Shown here: positions 12,507 through 27,500 of the stretch, piece after piece
How positions within the stretch are numbered: position 1 is the stretch's first letter
Layout of the letters: each line of letters starts with the position of its first letter
Source of the DNA: Paragonimus skrjabini miyazakii
Taxonomy: Eukaryota; Platyhelminthes; Trematoda; Plagiorchiida; Troglotrematidae
DNA: 64,000 bases
Assembly: GCA_014338405.1 (NCBI GenBank)
Contig: JTDE01002974.1
Location: 23,153-87,152 of the forward strand
Reading direction: 5' to 3'
The notes under the pieces: model-generated
The model's database searches: none
What the model was told of the DNA's origin: nothing
Seen by the model: the letters and a program-made list of their open reading frames with translations, nothing else
Position numbers and translations under genes: made by a program

Positions 12507-15500
12507 CTGAAAAAAGTAATCGAAGATAAAAGTTAACTTGGTCTGTCACGCGTGGGTAACGTATAAGGTCACGGGAACAAATGGGAAGTTGTGTTTACGT
12601 ATAGATATTTTTGGGACAAAAATTTTGTAAAACAAACCCCAAGTTTACTATGTTATTTTTGGGTCGTTTCGTTCATGCCTGAATTCGCTGAACGACGACT
12701 TGATTACCAAATTACCCAACGAACGGATAACTAAGCATTTATTTAAATATCCACAGGACGTATGATTTGGGCTAATGTATTATAGGTGTTATTATTTCCA
12801 TACAGATGAAAATAATGGTATTTGTTTGATGCATGTGTAGCACACGAATCAAAAAACGGATGTGATATAGAAACGTACGTTAAAAGATTAACCAATAAAA
12901 CTGATCAGGTTACAACGAAAATGAATTGTTGTTAAACGCGTGAAACAAACAAACAAGCGATCAGTTGATGAAACAGATCAAACAAAACGTTGACATTCGA
13001 GCACGTAGCAGAGGCAAAATATAAGAGTACTGTGAATAGGAGATAGTAGAAGAATATACACAATAGAAAAAAAGGTGTAGTATCTTTACTGAGGAATGTG
13101 GTAGACGTGGATGTTTGCTTGAGATCTAATTGTAAAGATCTGGCTTCCATTGACTAGGACTCGGACCAAGGAACCTTATTTTCTCGTATATCATGTGCTT
13201 CCCATGCTCTGAAGTAAAACCACACGTCTATGAGAGATTTCATACCCGTCACACTTTGTCATATGAAATCAGCTGCAGAAGCTATGGCATATTCAAAATC
13301 TGTGGGTTCACAATGACCCCACAATGACTTGTAGTTCTTGGCGTTGGTTAATTTTCAGTTGGGTTCGGAGTTTTGCATCTTCTGGGTACGGTAAGCGACT
13401 CGATACCAAGATGGCGTTAGGTCCACTGTCATTGTCAGCTACCCCGGAAAAGAGCCCGGCTTAGCTTTTCAATGTAGAGTGAGTGAAAACAGAGAAAGTT
13501 TTATATAACGTATTGTCACAGTAATTAATCGCGTTTCGCTGTTCTCATTCCAACTCACTCAGTTTAGTAAGTTTGAAGACAATTGTTGAATGGGCTTCAA
13601 AATTCAATCAAATAACGCTTGTTTAGGCATTTGTTTAGTTATTTGTTTGTTTAACTGTTCTGTTTTTCGTCGAGCTGGGCATTTAGGACACAAACATTTG
13701 ATCCTCAAGAATAGAAGTAACGACAGTGTTGAGGAGAACACTGTGTATTAAACTCCGGCCTCATGGGAGTAAGCGTTAGAAAATGTCAAAGAGGTGTCTA
13801 GCAGCTGCTGTATCCAGAACTAACAGCGTTGCAATCTGTCTATAACACAATGAACCAGGAATCTACTAGCCTTCTCGGCTACGAACAGCCCACCTCTGTC
13901 ACATCTCACTGTTTATGCAAATATTCATCCAGCTTCAGTGTGAGCTACATGAGAAGAGCAAAGCAACAGCTGGTTGTTGATCACAGTGAGCTTGCTTCCA
14001 AATGGAAACTGACTTAGAAACGACAGGCGCCTGTAGAGATGCCGACGGCTGACACCCAAAATAATCAATTGCACGGTACATCATATAAACAAGACAGAGT
14101 AGGAGTTTTTAACACATTTTCTATGATTTTCGAAGCAACTCATAACGCATCGTCCAGTTCGCTGAGGCTTTGACTATTAAACTTCACAGTTTTCTTTGTA
14201 TGATCCAAAACTATTTGTGTTGACGCTGCGGCTACCGTGGTAGTCGGCACTTCCACATTTTTTATACGTATTTTCGTATCCACATGTCTAATCCTTTAAA
14301 CCGTGACATCCGCTCAGTAAACCATTGACTCTTTTTCAGAAGCAGTCAAATGTCCTTGTAAGATCAAGGTGTACGAGGTTTGATTTGGGAGAACATCGCA
14401 ATCGGCGACTTATTTAAACGTTTAGTCACCAGACAAGGTCACTTCACCAACGGGGGGTGGGTGGACGGGCAGAAACCTTTGCGTAGTTGTGTCAACATCT
14501 TGTTTGGTGGTGAAACGCTTGCAGTCTAAATTCCGAACATGAAAAACATCCTAACACCTAAACCATCACTCCAAGCTGAAAACATCACAATTATTCTCAA
14601 CAAATAGAAAGTGCTTCACTTCCCCTATTCCTATTGTATTTTTATCTAGATCTCCAGAAATTGCAGTAATGTAGCACGAGAACATTATTTTATTTTTGTA
14701 TTAAGTAACTCGTAGACATGGCTAACCGTTTCTAGGACCATAATGTTTTGGTGTTTTTTCCACCTTGCTGCAATGTTTTGATGCCTCGTTATAGCTTAAT
14801 TTCAGTGGCTGTTCATGAAGAGCGCTTATTACAGCAGTACCTATATCATCTGAGTGGTTACAATCAGGTTGTCAGACTTAACCCAGCAATTGAAAAGGCT
14901 GGTATGAAAACGCAAATTTATTAAAAAGAAAGACTCTCCGGTATCTCGTGGTAGAAATGCAATGACTTTCCAAAAAGCGTTGATCTGATGACACAACATC
15001 AATCATCAGATAATAGTGAATACAAGCTAGGTAGAACATAGTCAGCTGTAGACTGAAATCCACATTCCTCAGGTGGAGGGTAAGAGAAGATTGTTGAATA
15101 CTCGTCAGTCTGCTTAACGCTATGTTTTCCTCGCATGAAAACAAACTTATTATATGTGTTTAATGTCCCTTGGCTACTTTTGATTTGTGTCAATTTAACT
15201 AAACGAATGGTCTAGCTTGAACATTAAGGGAATTTAGCAGTTGATGCTTTTATTTCTCATTCCGTATTCATTCAGGGAGCAGTTTCTCGATCTGCCTAAG
15301 AAGTGGTCTGAAACTGACGAAATTTTTAGTTGTATAGTTTAGGTCAAATCACCAGACAGATGTTAACAGAATAGCACAAAATCGTGGAACTGAGGATTTA
15401 CCTAACATACAGCTGTATCTTGATACGCTACAAACTGTTTCCACTATGAATGAGCATGTTTGACCAGCCACCTATACTACGAAGGCAACGGCAAATGTAC

Positions 15501-18500
15501 ATCTACAATAAAATAATTAGTTCTGTTTCAAACACCACTTCAGCTGTCGGTCAGCTCTTTCAAACAACTCGTGGATAACCCAAATAACAGTGCAGTCCAA
15601 TTTGAATGTTGCGCTTTCCGACAAAATACTATATACACGTCACGTGCTCAGATCGCAAAACCGAGTTTCGATCCAACCAATTTTATCAGAGATCAAATTT
15701 ATAACGTCAATTTGTCCCCCGACGTCAAGTGAAGACAGACCACAATGACCGATTACCTACTAGCGAGTCAGTCATTAGATCGCGGATGACTATCAGTCTT
15801 CTCGTCCGTTAATTATTTTAGAGTTAAAGAGGATAACACATATGTGAATACGTAAACCGTTTTTCAACCGTATACTGAAACACTATAAACACCTTACCAG
15901 AAGAATTGACGCAGAACTTTGCGGACTATCCCGGATATTGTCTTGCGGATTATCGTTCATACTCAGTTAGTATCTCTGAATATTGTAGAGTACAAGTGGG
16001 ACCAGATTGCACTTTACTGGATTTAAAACTTCACTTAGGCAATTAAGTGTACTATTTTCTGTTCCCAAACAGCAACTAATAAACTAGCTGAATGGCGGCA
16101 TTTTGAATTCCTTCGTTATTGGTACTTGCTAGGTCCAAAGTAAACCGGCTGGGATACTACAAAATACTCATTCCTTAGCCCTAAATTGGTTTAGAATACA
16201 CAAATCAAAAAGCATTTAAGACGTGTAGCAATTTAAGAAGCATCGTGCTGTTTGCGAGCTAGCGACCGTGTCGAAGAAAGAGAATATAAGTTGTTTTCGA
16301 GTATTTATAGAGGTGGGCAGAAACTAGCCGTTTACGTTGTAAGCAATTAAGCATTAAGTTCGTAAGAGGGTTTCAACCAGTTTACTGATGTTAAAAAATT
16401 AACACTGAACAATTCTACTCATTTAGCAAAAGAGGCGTTTTTAGAATGAAAATCACTGATCCAAGGTGAACTGGTTCATCCCTTTGACCACTAGTATTTC
16501 ATTCGTGGATGCAAAGTGCACTACGAATGCTGTGGTAGATGAGCGCGTCTAAATACAGCTGAGAATGTGTGATGTGAATGAGGTGGTGCTTAGGATGGGA
16601 ACAGAGTGATTAGGAACAGCAGTAACATCACCATGCTCCTAAACATTTGTAGTCGTGTCGAACATATTTGATACACTGTCGATTTGTAACCCGGGAGTGA
16701 GCTGATCGGGTTTCCGAAAGCAATTGGTGGAAATAAATGACGAGGTCTTCACTTGTGCCGGTTCATTAAGATTCAAGCCCAAGCATCGAACACAGTTTAT
16801 CGTAGCATATTTAATGGGTGCGCTAGAACAAATCCTATCACCCAAGGAGTACAGTGCTAGGCCACAGATACGGCACGAGCACAAACATTACGCGTCCACT
16901 TCGGTCTGATACGGGCAAGGCGTGATAGTACAAAGGTTTGAAAGCGTTTTTTAGGTGTTATCTGAGGTTAGGTGAGCCGCATCAGTTGGTTCTGCGAAAA
17001 TCAGCACAGTAACCGGAAAGTGTTCTTCCTCTACTGATGACATGCGATTTCAGACGAAAATATTTCGAATATTTCGAAGCTATAGAGACAAAAGAGTTCA
17101 GTTGTTTACGAACTCCCCGGTGGTTGAACGGAAGAAAATCACTACTTGCTCACAACTATATATATGTGAAAGTCCTTCATACATTGTGTTCATTTCTATA
17201 TTCATTTACTTTAAACGTAGCAATTTCCCTAGGCTACTGGCTGAAATCTTTCAGCCTGCAAGTCGGAAAGTTTTAGTTATAACTACATAGTGATGTGAAA
17301 GAGTTTGACGCAAGTAGTTCGTCCCATTAGACAGTCGTAAAATACTGGACAATAATGTTGATTTAGCTACGTCTTAACAGCACTTTGTGCAACAGGAACA
17401 TCAGATCAACATCTCAACAGTAAGGTTAGGGAGATTTTCTGAGAATGCACTATCCACCTCTGGAAATCGCAACCACAAGCGTTGTTAGAAAATGCATAAA
17501 ATTACTTCCTTTGATCGGTGTATTTCTCCGTCCCAGGTAGAAATCGTCCAGTGATAACTATCTTGTTGTCTAATGAGTAGATGTCTAGAAATCCACTTTA
17601 ACACTTATCCACTTGCTATAAGTTTCACTTGGTCGATGGACATGTGGATGATAAGACTCACACAATACTGGTCAGTTGTCTGCTAGTTCATCAGTAGTAA
17701 AGCAGTCAAATACCTCCATAAGAACTCGTCGTTACGAAGAGGTTGAACAACCTATTATTCGCTTTATTCTACGTGAAACTCACGAAACTGCTCATTGTAG
17801 ATTACACTGTGAAAAGCATTATGCAGCTTTAAACGACTTTCCGTCGCTTGTCCAGATGTATTAAAAATGAACCAAGTTGTGGTGATGTACGAATCTGAGA
17901 ATTTACGGCGTGGGATAATATTGACTCGTTCACATATCTGAGCCCGAAACTCACAACCAGTTATGTACTGGTCATGTTGAATAGAAAGTTATACGCGTTA
18001 CACCGAAGCCATTTATATCCTAAACACGTCGATCTTTGGTTTCTAGAATTTTGGTAGCTCCAGTTAGTTCAAAACCATATCGGGAAATACTTGGTAGGTT
18101 CAAACGTTTAAATAATTTACAAAAGTAGAATATAATATTCGAGAGAAACCGCAGTGCACTTCAATTAAATTCAATAAACGTGATATGTTAGAAATGTCGA
18201 TTGCTTTTTGCTGATAAAGTTAATCAAAAATAACGGAAGATGACAGGGAGCAAGCCGTAGTAATCTGCGGGGAAATATCTTAGAAAAACATCAAATTAAT
18301 AATGAAAATGTAGGAAGCGAGACTACCCAAATCTAGAACAGTCGTGGATACAGTTATGTTGCCTTCTTGTATATAGCTTGTAGCCAGAGATTTGTGATCA
18401 TGAAGAAACTGCCTGAGTGTGTGACATCTACCAGGGTTTTCAAAGGTAAATTTACTGATCTAGCCTGTTTACAACCCAATAAAAAACAATATGACCAACA

Positions 18501-21500
18501 TAGCTAGTTAACAATATCTATGTATTTTAACATTTACTGGAAGTTAACATATCCTATTCTAGTTGTAACCGGTTATAGCATAAAGAAATTCGTGGCAAAT
18601 AGTGGAATGTTTACCTACTTACCCGCATGAATTCAATACTTGATTCCAAAGGGTTGTCACGATGAAACAGCAACAGAAAATTCTCCTCAGTCGGTAAAAT
18701 TTTGGCCATCTGTCATAAAAAGCAGGTAAGTGGAATGTATTATTAATGTAACCTATTATGTAACTTACTCACGATAGCTGACAGATTAAGAACAAAATAT
18801 CCAGCCGTAATAATTTATCTCTAAAAATTAAATTAGTGCGTTATCCGTTAAAAAACGAAACCTCGGGGTCAATATACGAGCAAATTCGGACAAACAGACA
18901 AACAATTTCCTAGTAAAATTACACAATGTTTTGTTTAATTTGACGGAACAAATAAATGTGACCCAACTATTAACAAGGTGGCGTAAATTGGTGGATATCT
19001 CCTTGTTATCATAATGTAAAGTTTCACGCTGATATTAATGTGGTCTATATTGATATAAGGAAAAACGGTGGGGACATTTGTGAACACCAATAGAATAGGT
19101 CGAGATTGGTCCTAGAGAAGTTTGTTACATACTGCAGCGTATTGCAGTTGTATGAAGGGAGTATGCGACGGAAATTGAATAGAATTTTACTCGTGAGACA
19201 TCAAAATTTGCGCCGTGTCAAGCTATTGACATTTCCACTTACATAAATGTAACAGTATTTCACCTACATTGACAGCGGGGATAAAGTCTATTTTTTGTTT
19301 GGTAGAAACGTCAACTCGGAATATGTTGATGCTCTAGCTTACAACTGGCAAAACTTACAGAGAGAACAAACGTAGTTCAGTACACCAAACAATAACAAAG
19401 TAAATATCATGTTTCCAGATTTGGTTGAGAGCACACGTCAGTATATAAAATCAACACAATCAGGAACCACCTACCGTGTTTTGGTTCATGCACGCATATT
19501 AGCAACATTGTTTTTTCACAAGTGCCTCTAAGCTCATCTTATTTGCTGTAACCTTTCCATTCAAACGTCTAGTGTGTAGGTTGGGATGTACACATTCATG
19601 ATGCAGTTTTCAAGTACGCAGTATACTCATCAAAAGTACTGAAGGACGAATCTCATTAGGATCGCAGTGCTTTTCAACAGTTGCCTAATGATTGGTTCAT
19701 AACTATTTTATACGAGTTTATCACTACCATACGTATCATTCAGGTTTTTAAGTACGTGTGCAAAATGCTGGTCTTCAGTTCAAAATCGACCACTATATGG
19801 CAGAAGCCTTTATGGTTGTTTCACGCACTGTATCCGCAAACACATCACAAAACTGTGTTGAAATGTTATTTGTTGTTCAATTCGTTGCCACATATTGACA
19901 CACCCTATTTCGGATTGCCAGGTATTGCACTGGCTGTAACCACAAAAGCTCGGAATTGGGGTCATGATGATTTAATTGCGGAGATTCGGGGATTTAGGTT
20001 ATTACAGCTTTGAACACCACTCACACTTGATCGCAGCCTCCGCATTCAGATAAGACTTTCCGCTAGCCGACTTCGAATCTTCACTACTGATTCAAACTGT
20101 ACTTAGTTGGTCCAATGAATACGGTAACTACAACCTAACTGATCACGGGATTATCGATTGGATAGAACAGAGTTATTATTCTCATTCTCCCTTTGAAATG
20201 ATCGGGCAAGCTGAGCAAAATTCATACAAAGTTGTGGTTGAGCGTTTGGATTTGGTATTTTGGTCATGCTTATTGTGTAGTTTCTGGCGTTTTCATTAAT
20301 ACGCTGGTCTCACAAGCATGAGGGTCAGAGTGCAAACTCTGGTCCGAACAAGGATATGCACTGCTGAATAGCCCTAATACGAGCGAAACTCCAGTCTAGT
20401 GCTTCCTTTCGAAGTGGGCTAGCCAAGTCTTATCTGAATGCGGCGGCTGCGGCCGGGCGTGAATAGCGTTCCAGTTTGTCACAATGAGACTTGGTGCTCA
20501 CCCTCAAACCGAAAATCCGTGACCGGTTGCGTTCTTGTTTGGGTTCGCTGTTGGTGAAAAGTACGTTACAGCTTAAATATATAAAAATCCCTCTATCAAA
20601 AAAGATGCTTATAGAATTGATGGACGGACGCACAAGAATTCCACTGATAACGCGAAAAGTTGCTGGTTTGATGCCCATCCGGACTACGACTACCTGATGA
20701 ATCCATACAAGAACAAGGTCGCTCATGTGGAATCACTTTCGGGTTGAACACCTCTCAGTGAATTGTTTTGGAATGTAACTCCTTACATTGTACGGTCTTT
20801 GATATACCAATAGCTTAGGTGTCCTGTTAGATAAAGAATGAAGAAAGTCTGTTACAGCCACACTCGGTCGGAACTGACCGGCATGGTATTTTTCGACCTC
20901 ACTGTCCTGCTAAGCTCATTCGCTCCTTGGCATTTTTGTCGAGAAGACTACTGCTGAAAACGGTAATGTAATGCTTATCGGAAACGACTGAACAAGTAAA
21001 ATCGATGTATTCGGTAAGAATCTGCATTGTCTGTAGAGGGCGCTAATTATATTTGATACAAGAACTCCTGGTTCGTCTACCCCTTATCTATACATGAACA
21101 TGTGTGTTGCTCTAGTGATTTTTTCGCACAGGTTGTTAACCAGCTTCACATTTTGTCCTTGAGTTAGTCTGTACTCCGATTTTGCAAGCATAAATGATAT
21201 ATTATAATTTATCGTCAGTTCAGTTCTCTTTCAAACTTGTTTCATCAGAGGGGTCTACAAGGTGCTACACGGAATGAAGATCAACCGATCAAACAAGCGA
21301 TTGAGTTTTTGCCTGCCAAACCGGCTACCGACGGCTGATCGACGATATTTCGACGTGCTTGAGAATTTGTAGGGTTTTGAGAAGTTAGTAAGACCCTAAA
21401 CGAAGATGAGATATTGATGGTGTGATCGATAAGTGCTTCGCAATAGATGGAGCAGCTTATTGCCTCCAATGAGTGTTGCTCATTAGCGGATGGGCTAAAG

Positions 21501-24500
21501 TGATTCTCAACAACTTTGGGATGTGCTCCTTGGCTCTGGTTTCTCTTGGAAAAATAATTTGTGACAAATTGGAATGCTTGTGTAATGCGGCTAAACTTGT
21601 TTACCCCCAAGAAAAATTAGACTGCCTCCAATCTCAATTGAACGGCGAAGTTTGCCGTTTCCTACTGGGCTTTAAATTTATTTTTCTTCCGCTGTTTCAA
21701 AACTATTTACCTTGGTTGAACAGAAAGAGCAATTAAAACCAGGGCCAAGGAGCATATCCAAAAGTGAGTGGAAGATGTGATAACCCGTCTGATAAGGAAC
21801 AACACGTAGGCGAGGCAGAATGTTTCTAAATCTACTGGAAAGCGCTTATCGACTACAAGTCACTGCGTCAAAATTACATCTTCGTTTGCACTCTTGATGT
21901 TTGCTCAAAAATTCGCAACTTCTCAAGTATGCTGTAGCCTTGTTGTTGAATCGATGTCAGCTTTTGCTTACTGTAGGATTAATATCGAATACCGTTTGTA
22001 CTTTTAGTTAGTTTCTCTAAGTCTTGGTGTTTTCCTGTTCATGATGTTCACCCTTATTAATGATGAGAATGGGTGAATTGAATTCATATCATAATCTGTG
22101 TCCTCAGGCTGTTCTATTCGACTGGATGAATTGTATTCAGTGTTTTCAGGTTTTCAGTGCTTCAGTTAACAACGTAATTGTGCAAGGATCTAACTTGTTT
22201 TGCATCCGAAGTAAATATCAGGTGGCATTTTACTGATCTCTATTACATGTGATTTTAGTGCACAATCAACCTATCATTATACAATAAATTACATACTGCT
22301 TGGTACAAAAGTAGTGAGTCAGTAACACCAGATAACTTGGTCAGGTCACGTCAGTGATTTTCAATGGTCGTCTGCTTTCAATCGCCAGCCTTCACAGTTA
22401 GTATGAAATAGGTGCACCATACATCCTAATCCAGGGTCCACCAAAAACCTGAGGAAAAAGCAAGCTCAATAAAGCCTTCGAAAAATTCACTCGACGACTG
22501 GTTTCGTCCAAGCTGTCGGTGCCATTTCAGGAGAGAACTGCTGATGTTTCTTCCATAAGTATAGGTGGTAGGCACTCTGTCTGCAATCTAGCTGTCAGTC
22601 TACTTTGCTCAAGACCTGAACACATACTGATCTGGAAAAGATCAAGTCCGTTGTGCCCATGCTTGCAAGAAGTATCCAAATATATGTGCGATTCCGGAGA
22701 TGATGTCGTGCCTTTTCGTGTGATGACAGAAGGATATAGTGCAGTTGAACCAAAGTGAACTATGAGCAGTAAAGACAGGAGAAATGACAACTGTCACGAT
22801 CAGCTACTAGAGTAACTAAAACTTTCCGGCATCAAAACGTATTGTTCTCACAAAAATCGTACAGCGTACTGGAAACATTTCACAAATGAAGTCAGCCATT
22901 TTCGTGAATTTATTAGGAGATTCGGTGTAGCATAGTTTGGATTAAAAACTATAGTCAGTGGACCTAACAGTTACACCTTTTAAGTACACCAATAAGTACA
23001 GTGTAGTCTACGGTGCAAAAATACTAGTGTATTTTTACAAGGAGAAGGCGTGCAACAGTCCAACGCAATACAAGTTGATCGTAACGTGGTTATTTTCAGC
23101 TTGGTATACGATCTGCTCCTTATACGATTCTCTTCAACGCATTATGGTTTGGCCTACCGCATAGTTACTTCCACAGCTGTAGCCCAACTGAATTGGTATC
23201 CGTGTTTTTGTGTTTACTGACCTGTAAAACAAGCAGTTGTTTAGTTCATATTAGTTTCTCACTGGTATGGTTCATGGAAATACTTTATTACCAAATCCTA
23301 GCGTGTAGCTGTGGTGGTTAGAAAAGGTCTGAAATGGACACAATACCGAAGTAAATGACGTGTTGAGGTGCACAGTTTCTTTCATGTTTCATTTCTTTAA
23401 GATGGTAGGCGACTTTTGCTTTCAAACAAGATAACACTCGAGTAGATATGTCATGTAAAATGAGGGATAGACTATTTATTTTGTAGATTCTCGTTTGAAA
23501 TGACTGATCAGCGGCCGTAATCTAAAATTTATAAAGAATCCATACAGTCCATTAGCTCATCAAGTATAAATCACTATTCTGGTTTAGAAATGAGCAGTGG
23601 AATTGACAGTCACTTCGATGTGATTATGGATTGAGTTGAGTTCCAGTGTATTTCCATCGCCTTAGTGATCAATGCGTCCTAGTGATGTAAACAGAACTGA
23701 GGCGAAAAAATGAAGATGCACCATATCAGTCCCCAGCAGAATTACGGCAAAACGGATCATGAAGTTTTGAATTAGCATGTTTTCCATTAACGGTCTTTAC
23801 ATTCTTCACCGATTTGTCGTACGATGCATTTTTTAAGATTGCAAATACGGTCGGTGCTCACTTGACCATATGAGAAGTATTAGCGAAAAGTGAATCCATC
23901 GTATCGGGGTGCTTGTGTATGCTCCTTATAGTGGGTTGAGTTCTCTAAGTGTGGAAAATGTGATTCCGTCACTAATTATTCGTGCAGTCTTTGAGATGAG
24001 TTAAAATTCACAGTCAGGGAAATAGCCGAATTGTAAATTTCGGGCTTGGCGTTTGAAATTGAAAGGTGATGCTTACCGTTTGTCCAAAAATTTACTGCCC
24101 ATAATGACATAAACCTGTGACGATTAGACCCACGTACAGTTTTGTTGTGTTAGGTTATTTAGATGTCGACTATTTCGGGTAAGCATTCCATATCGAATTT
24201 CGGTGTAGACAGTGGTGATACGCTCAGTCGTAGCGTCACGCATACCGAACAAATACAGATAGGCGTTGCCATCTATTGCCGTGAATTTCAGTCCGTCTAC
24301 TGGTATGCATATCTAGTTTACTGTTGCTAATTTGATTCTAATGTCTTGCTAACAAACGAGTACGGACAACAGTTTGAATGTGGGATGAGACTATCGTAAG
24401 ATGATGATTCAATATTTGCGTAGAAATCCGGTAATTGACACCAATCATGTGATCAGAACGCCAATTACATAAACTCTTGAGTGTGGGGCATTTATAAGCT

Positions 24501-27500
24501 TACATATGAATCAGGGTGATCAGAGTTTGAGCCATAAAATAACTGTTTGATCTAAAAAGACACGAATTTTGAAATTTTTCTTTAAAACAAATGTTAAGAA
24601 ATAGGAAATAATTTCTTCGGGGAAGGCAGTTTTAATATGGTCCAGTTGTCGTGAGATGATGAAAAAATTCGTAACTTTTGCTGCAAATCACATTTGTACC
24701 GTGGATTTCTCTAAAAATATATGAAGGTAACTGAAAGTGAATGCAGTCTGGGCAACCAACCAAGCACTACCGGAATTAAATTTGCATTGGTCGTCAACTC
24801 CTTTCTCGTCGTCACCGCTAGACGTACAAATCATGGGGCTTATACGATCCAGTGGAAAACTGAAGACAAACTGATCAATCAAGGGTTTTTTATTGAAATC
24901 TTCCCGTTGAGAAGTTTGAAACCAACGTGAGAAAAAAAAACATTTTTGCATTCGCTGCAAAACAGCGCTGTGAATGGCATTTAGAGAACGAGGGTTTTGT
25001 AGAGTCCCCTTGTGACAAACGTTTCTTGTTAGATTAATCTGGGAAGTTGATTATTAGGTTTTTGACGAATATAAAGTATTCAGTTAGCAGTAAATCTATT
25101 ATATATTGAATCAGTTTCATATAACTGATGTTTGGTGGTCGAAATGGTGTGAAGTAAATGAAGTAATCATGCGGAAATGGTGAGCATGTTCGGAAAAACC
25201 TACAACGTCTGAGTGGACAAACTGTTTGCAATTTTGTGATAAGTTCTAATATATGAAGGGTGCCTGTTAATTTCGAAGTTTTTTATTTGTTCTGGAAGAT
25301 TCCAACGACCACTGTTTGGTTCGAGATCATCAAAGAAGGTTAAACAAATGACAGAAAATAAAGGACCTCCGAGAAGTTCAAGAGCACATCGAATTCACTT
25401 TATAATTGTTTGATAGTTTCATCGGTGAAAATGTTCGCTGTGATCACCCTCTAAAATTTCTCAAACGAGGTCACTGAAGAGATCGCATACAAGTTATCGA
25501 AAGCGATCTCCTCAGGTCATTGAAGGAAATCGCTGTTCTGTTTACATTCATAACAACGAAATCATGTAGTTCTTTATTGCTGCCTATAAAAACACCAGTG
25601 AAAAGTGCCGAGACCGTTCCTGATAGAAAAAAGTGTAGACCCCGTTCATAGTTGTACTTTATTCCCTGGGAGTGTCACTTACTACGTGCGGGTGTTTTTG
25701 AAAATAATCAGTAAAATACAATTGACCTTAGTTGAGTACTGTGGAGGTTCCAAAACCATTTGAATTGCGTAATAGTCATTGAGCTTGTTGAAGGGTGAGA
25801 TCAAGACGTTCATCCTACTTACGTCCTAAATCTAATATGGTTTCTTTTTAGCAGGTAACATCTACTGCAGTTTTCTTGCACTCATGAAGAAAAACTAGTC
25901 CGATATCATCCAGTTCACTTACAGTTTGTGGAATATTTCAGTTCACGTTAGATTCACGTCACTGTCACCAAAATCTTCAGCTCGCTGCACAATACTACCC
26001 GACTAATCTTCTGTGCCCCACACAACAAGGTGGAAATCTTCATCATCCTAGTTCCCTACAAGACATCGATGTTATTCAGTCTTTCCCCAAACTTTATAAT
26101 CCACTTGGCATGTAAATTAATTGTCCAACATAATGTGTCTTTGAAATAGGTCTTTCAACCAGTTTGTCTAGTTGATTGTTAAGCGTAGACATAGACAAAA
26201 ATGGCTTCTGAGTGAAAAGAACTGGGACAGATGCTGACATTGAACACTTGATAGGCAAACAGTCGAATTTGTGAAATGTGTGAGCAGAATGGTTCAATAA
26301 AGCCGGCGATGATGAACAAGAGGTTTTGGTCAACCGGTGTATCGTTTTAGCGTGGTATGCACCTACTAGAATAGCAAATTCATTTTACGGGGTCGAACTA
26401 TCCGTTCCTTGCTAATATTTGGGGGAAGTGTTGTGATTTCCACGAGAACATACTGAGGATCATGTCGTGCATGCAGGAACGTTATTTTTTTTAGGGTTCG
26501 TCCTAGTTTCGTGATGCTTCATGCTTTTGGTATGGTCCATTTGTTTGTTAATAATAACGATTTCTAAAACAGATATCTTTTCCGTAACTTGAACAAAACA
26601 GGTAAAATACGAACATTGGTTTCTTTGTGTATATCCCCTAAATATTGCAGACGTTAAACTGGAAGTTTCGGTGTTACTGGTTATTTGGTACTGATGATTC
26701 AATCAGAAAGTGTTCACCTCCTAACTGTTTCATTCAGCTATTGATTTTGCTCACATGTTTTAGATGAGCACAAAAGTCCGGAATGCAACCCATTATAGAT
26801 AGTGTTAATTGTAAATGACCCGATGCTTTGCATTTGTTAATTTGTCTGCAGTTACAAAAATGTCCACCGCACATAATCTCCGAAATCGAAAAACATTCCA
26901 CATAAGCAACTGAATTGCTCACGAATTAGTGTTTTCACCGGCAGCTGTGTTCGACAGCCCTATAGATAGTCCATAGGACAATATGTTGTTTCTAAGCAAT
27001 TGATGCGTCTCCAAAGAAGATAAACTGCTAAACTTCAACCTTTTCGTCAAACCATTAGTCCACACCTGTAGTGACCATGTGTGAAATCATTATAAAAAAT
27101 CCAAATGAACGTAAGTGAACAGATGCATTCATCGATAGAACTAGCTCGTTTCCTGCATGTGTATTTAGAGACTTTGGTAGATAATAATGAATTAAAATTG
27201 AGAAGTTGAAACTTTGACTAACTTAAACTATTAAGTCAGTTATTGAAATCAGCGCAACCTAACGTTCACTAATGAAGCAATTTTATGAGGCTGAGTATTT
27301 TGACTGAATAAGATATGGCATCTGAGTCACGAGGCTGAAGTAGACAAAAAAACGCGCAACTGAAGCATCACAAAGGAAGAAGTTGAATTCCCAAGAGATT
27401 TTTTCCAAACCTTGTTTCATTATTCACTTTTAACTATAAAACAGAGTAAAAACAATGTTTCCTCAAATTCATTATGCATTTGCGCGTATTGTGGTAGAAA

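Noticed and set aside
22500..22545. Minus-strand GGACGAAAC with a GTC downstream
   Set aside because: No CTGANGA box at the right distance and stem II does not pair.
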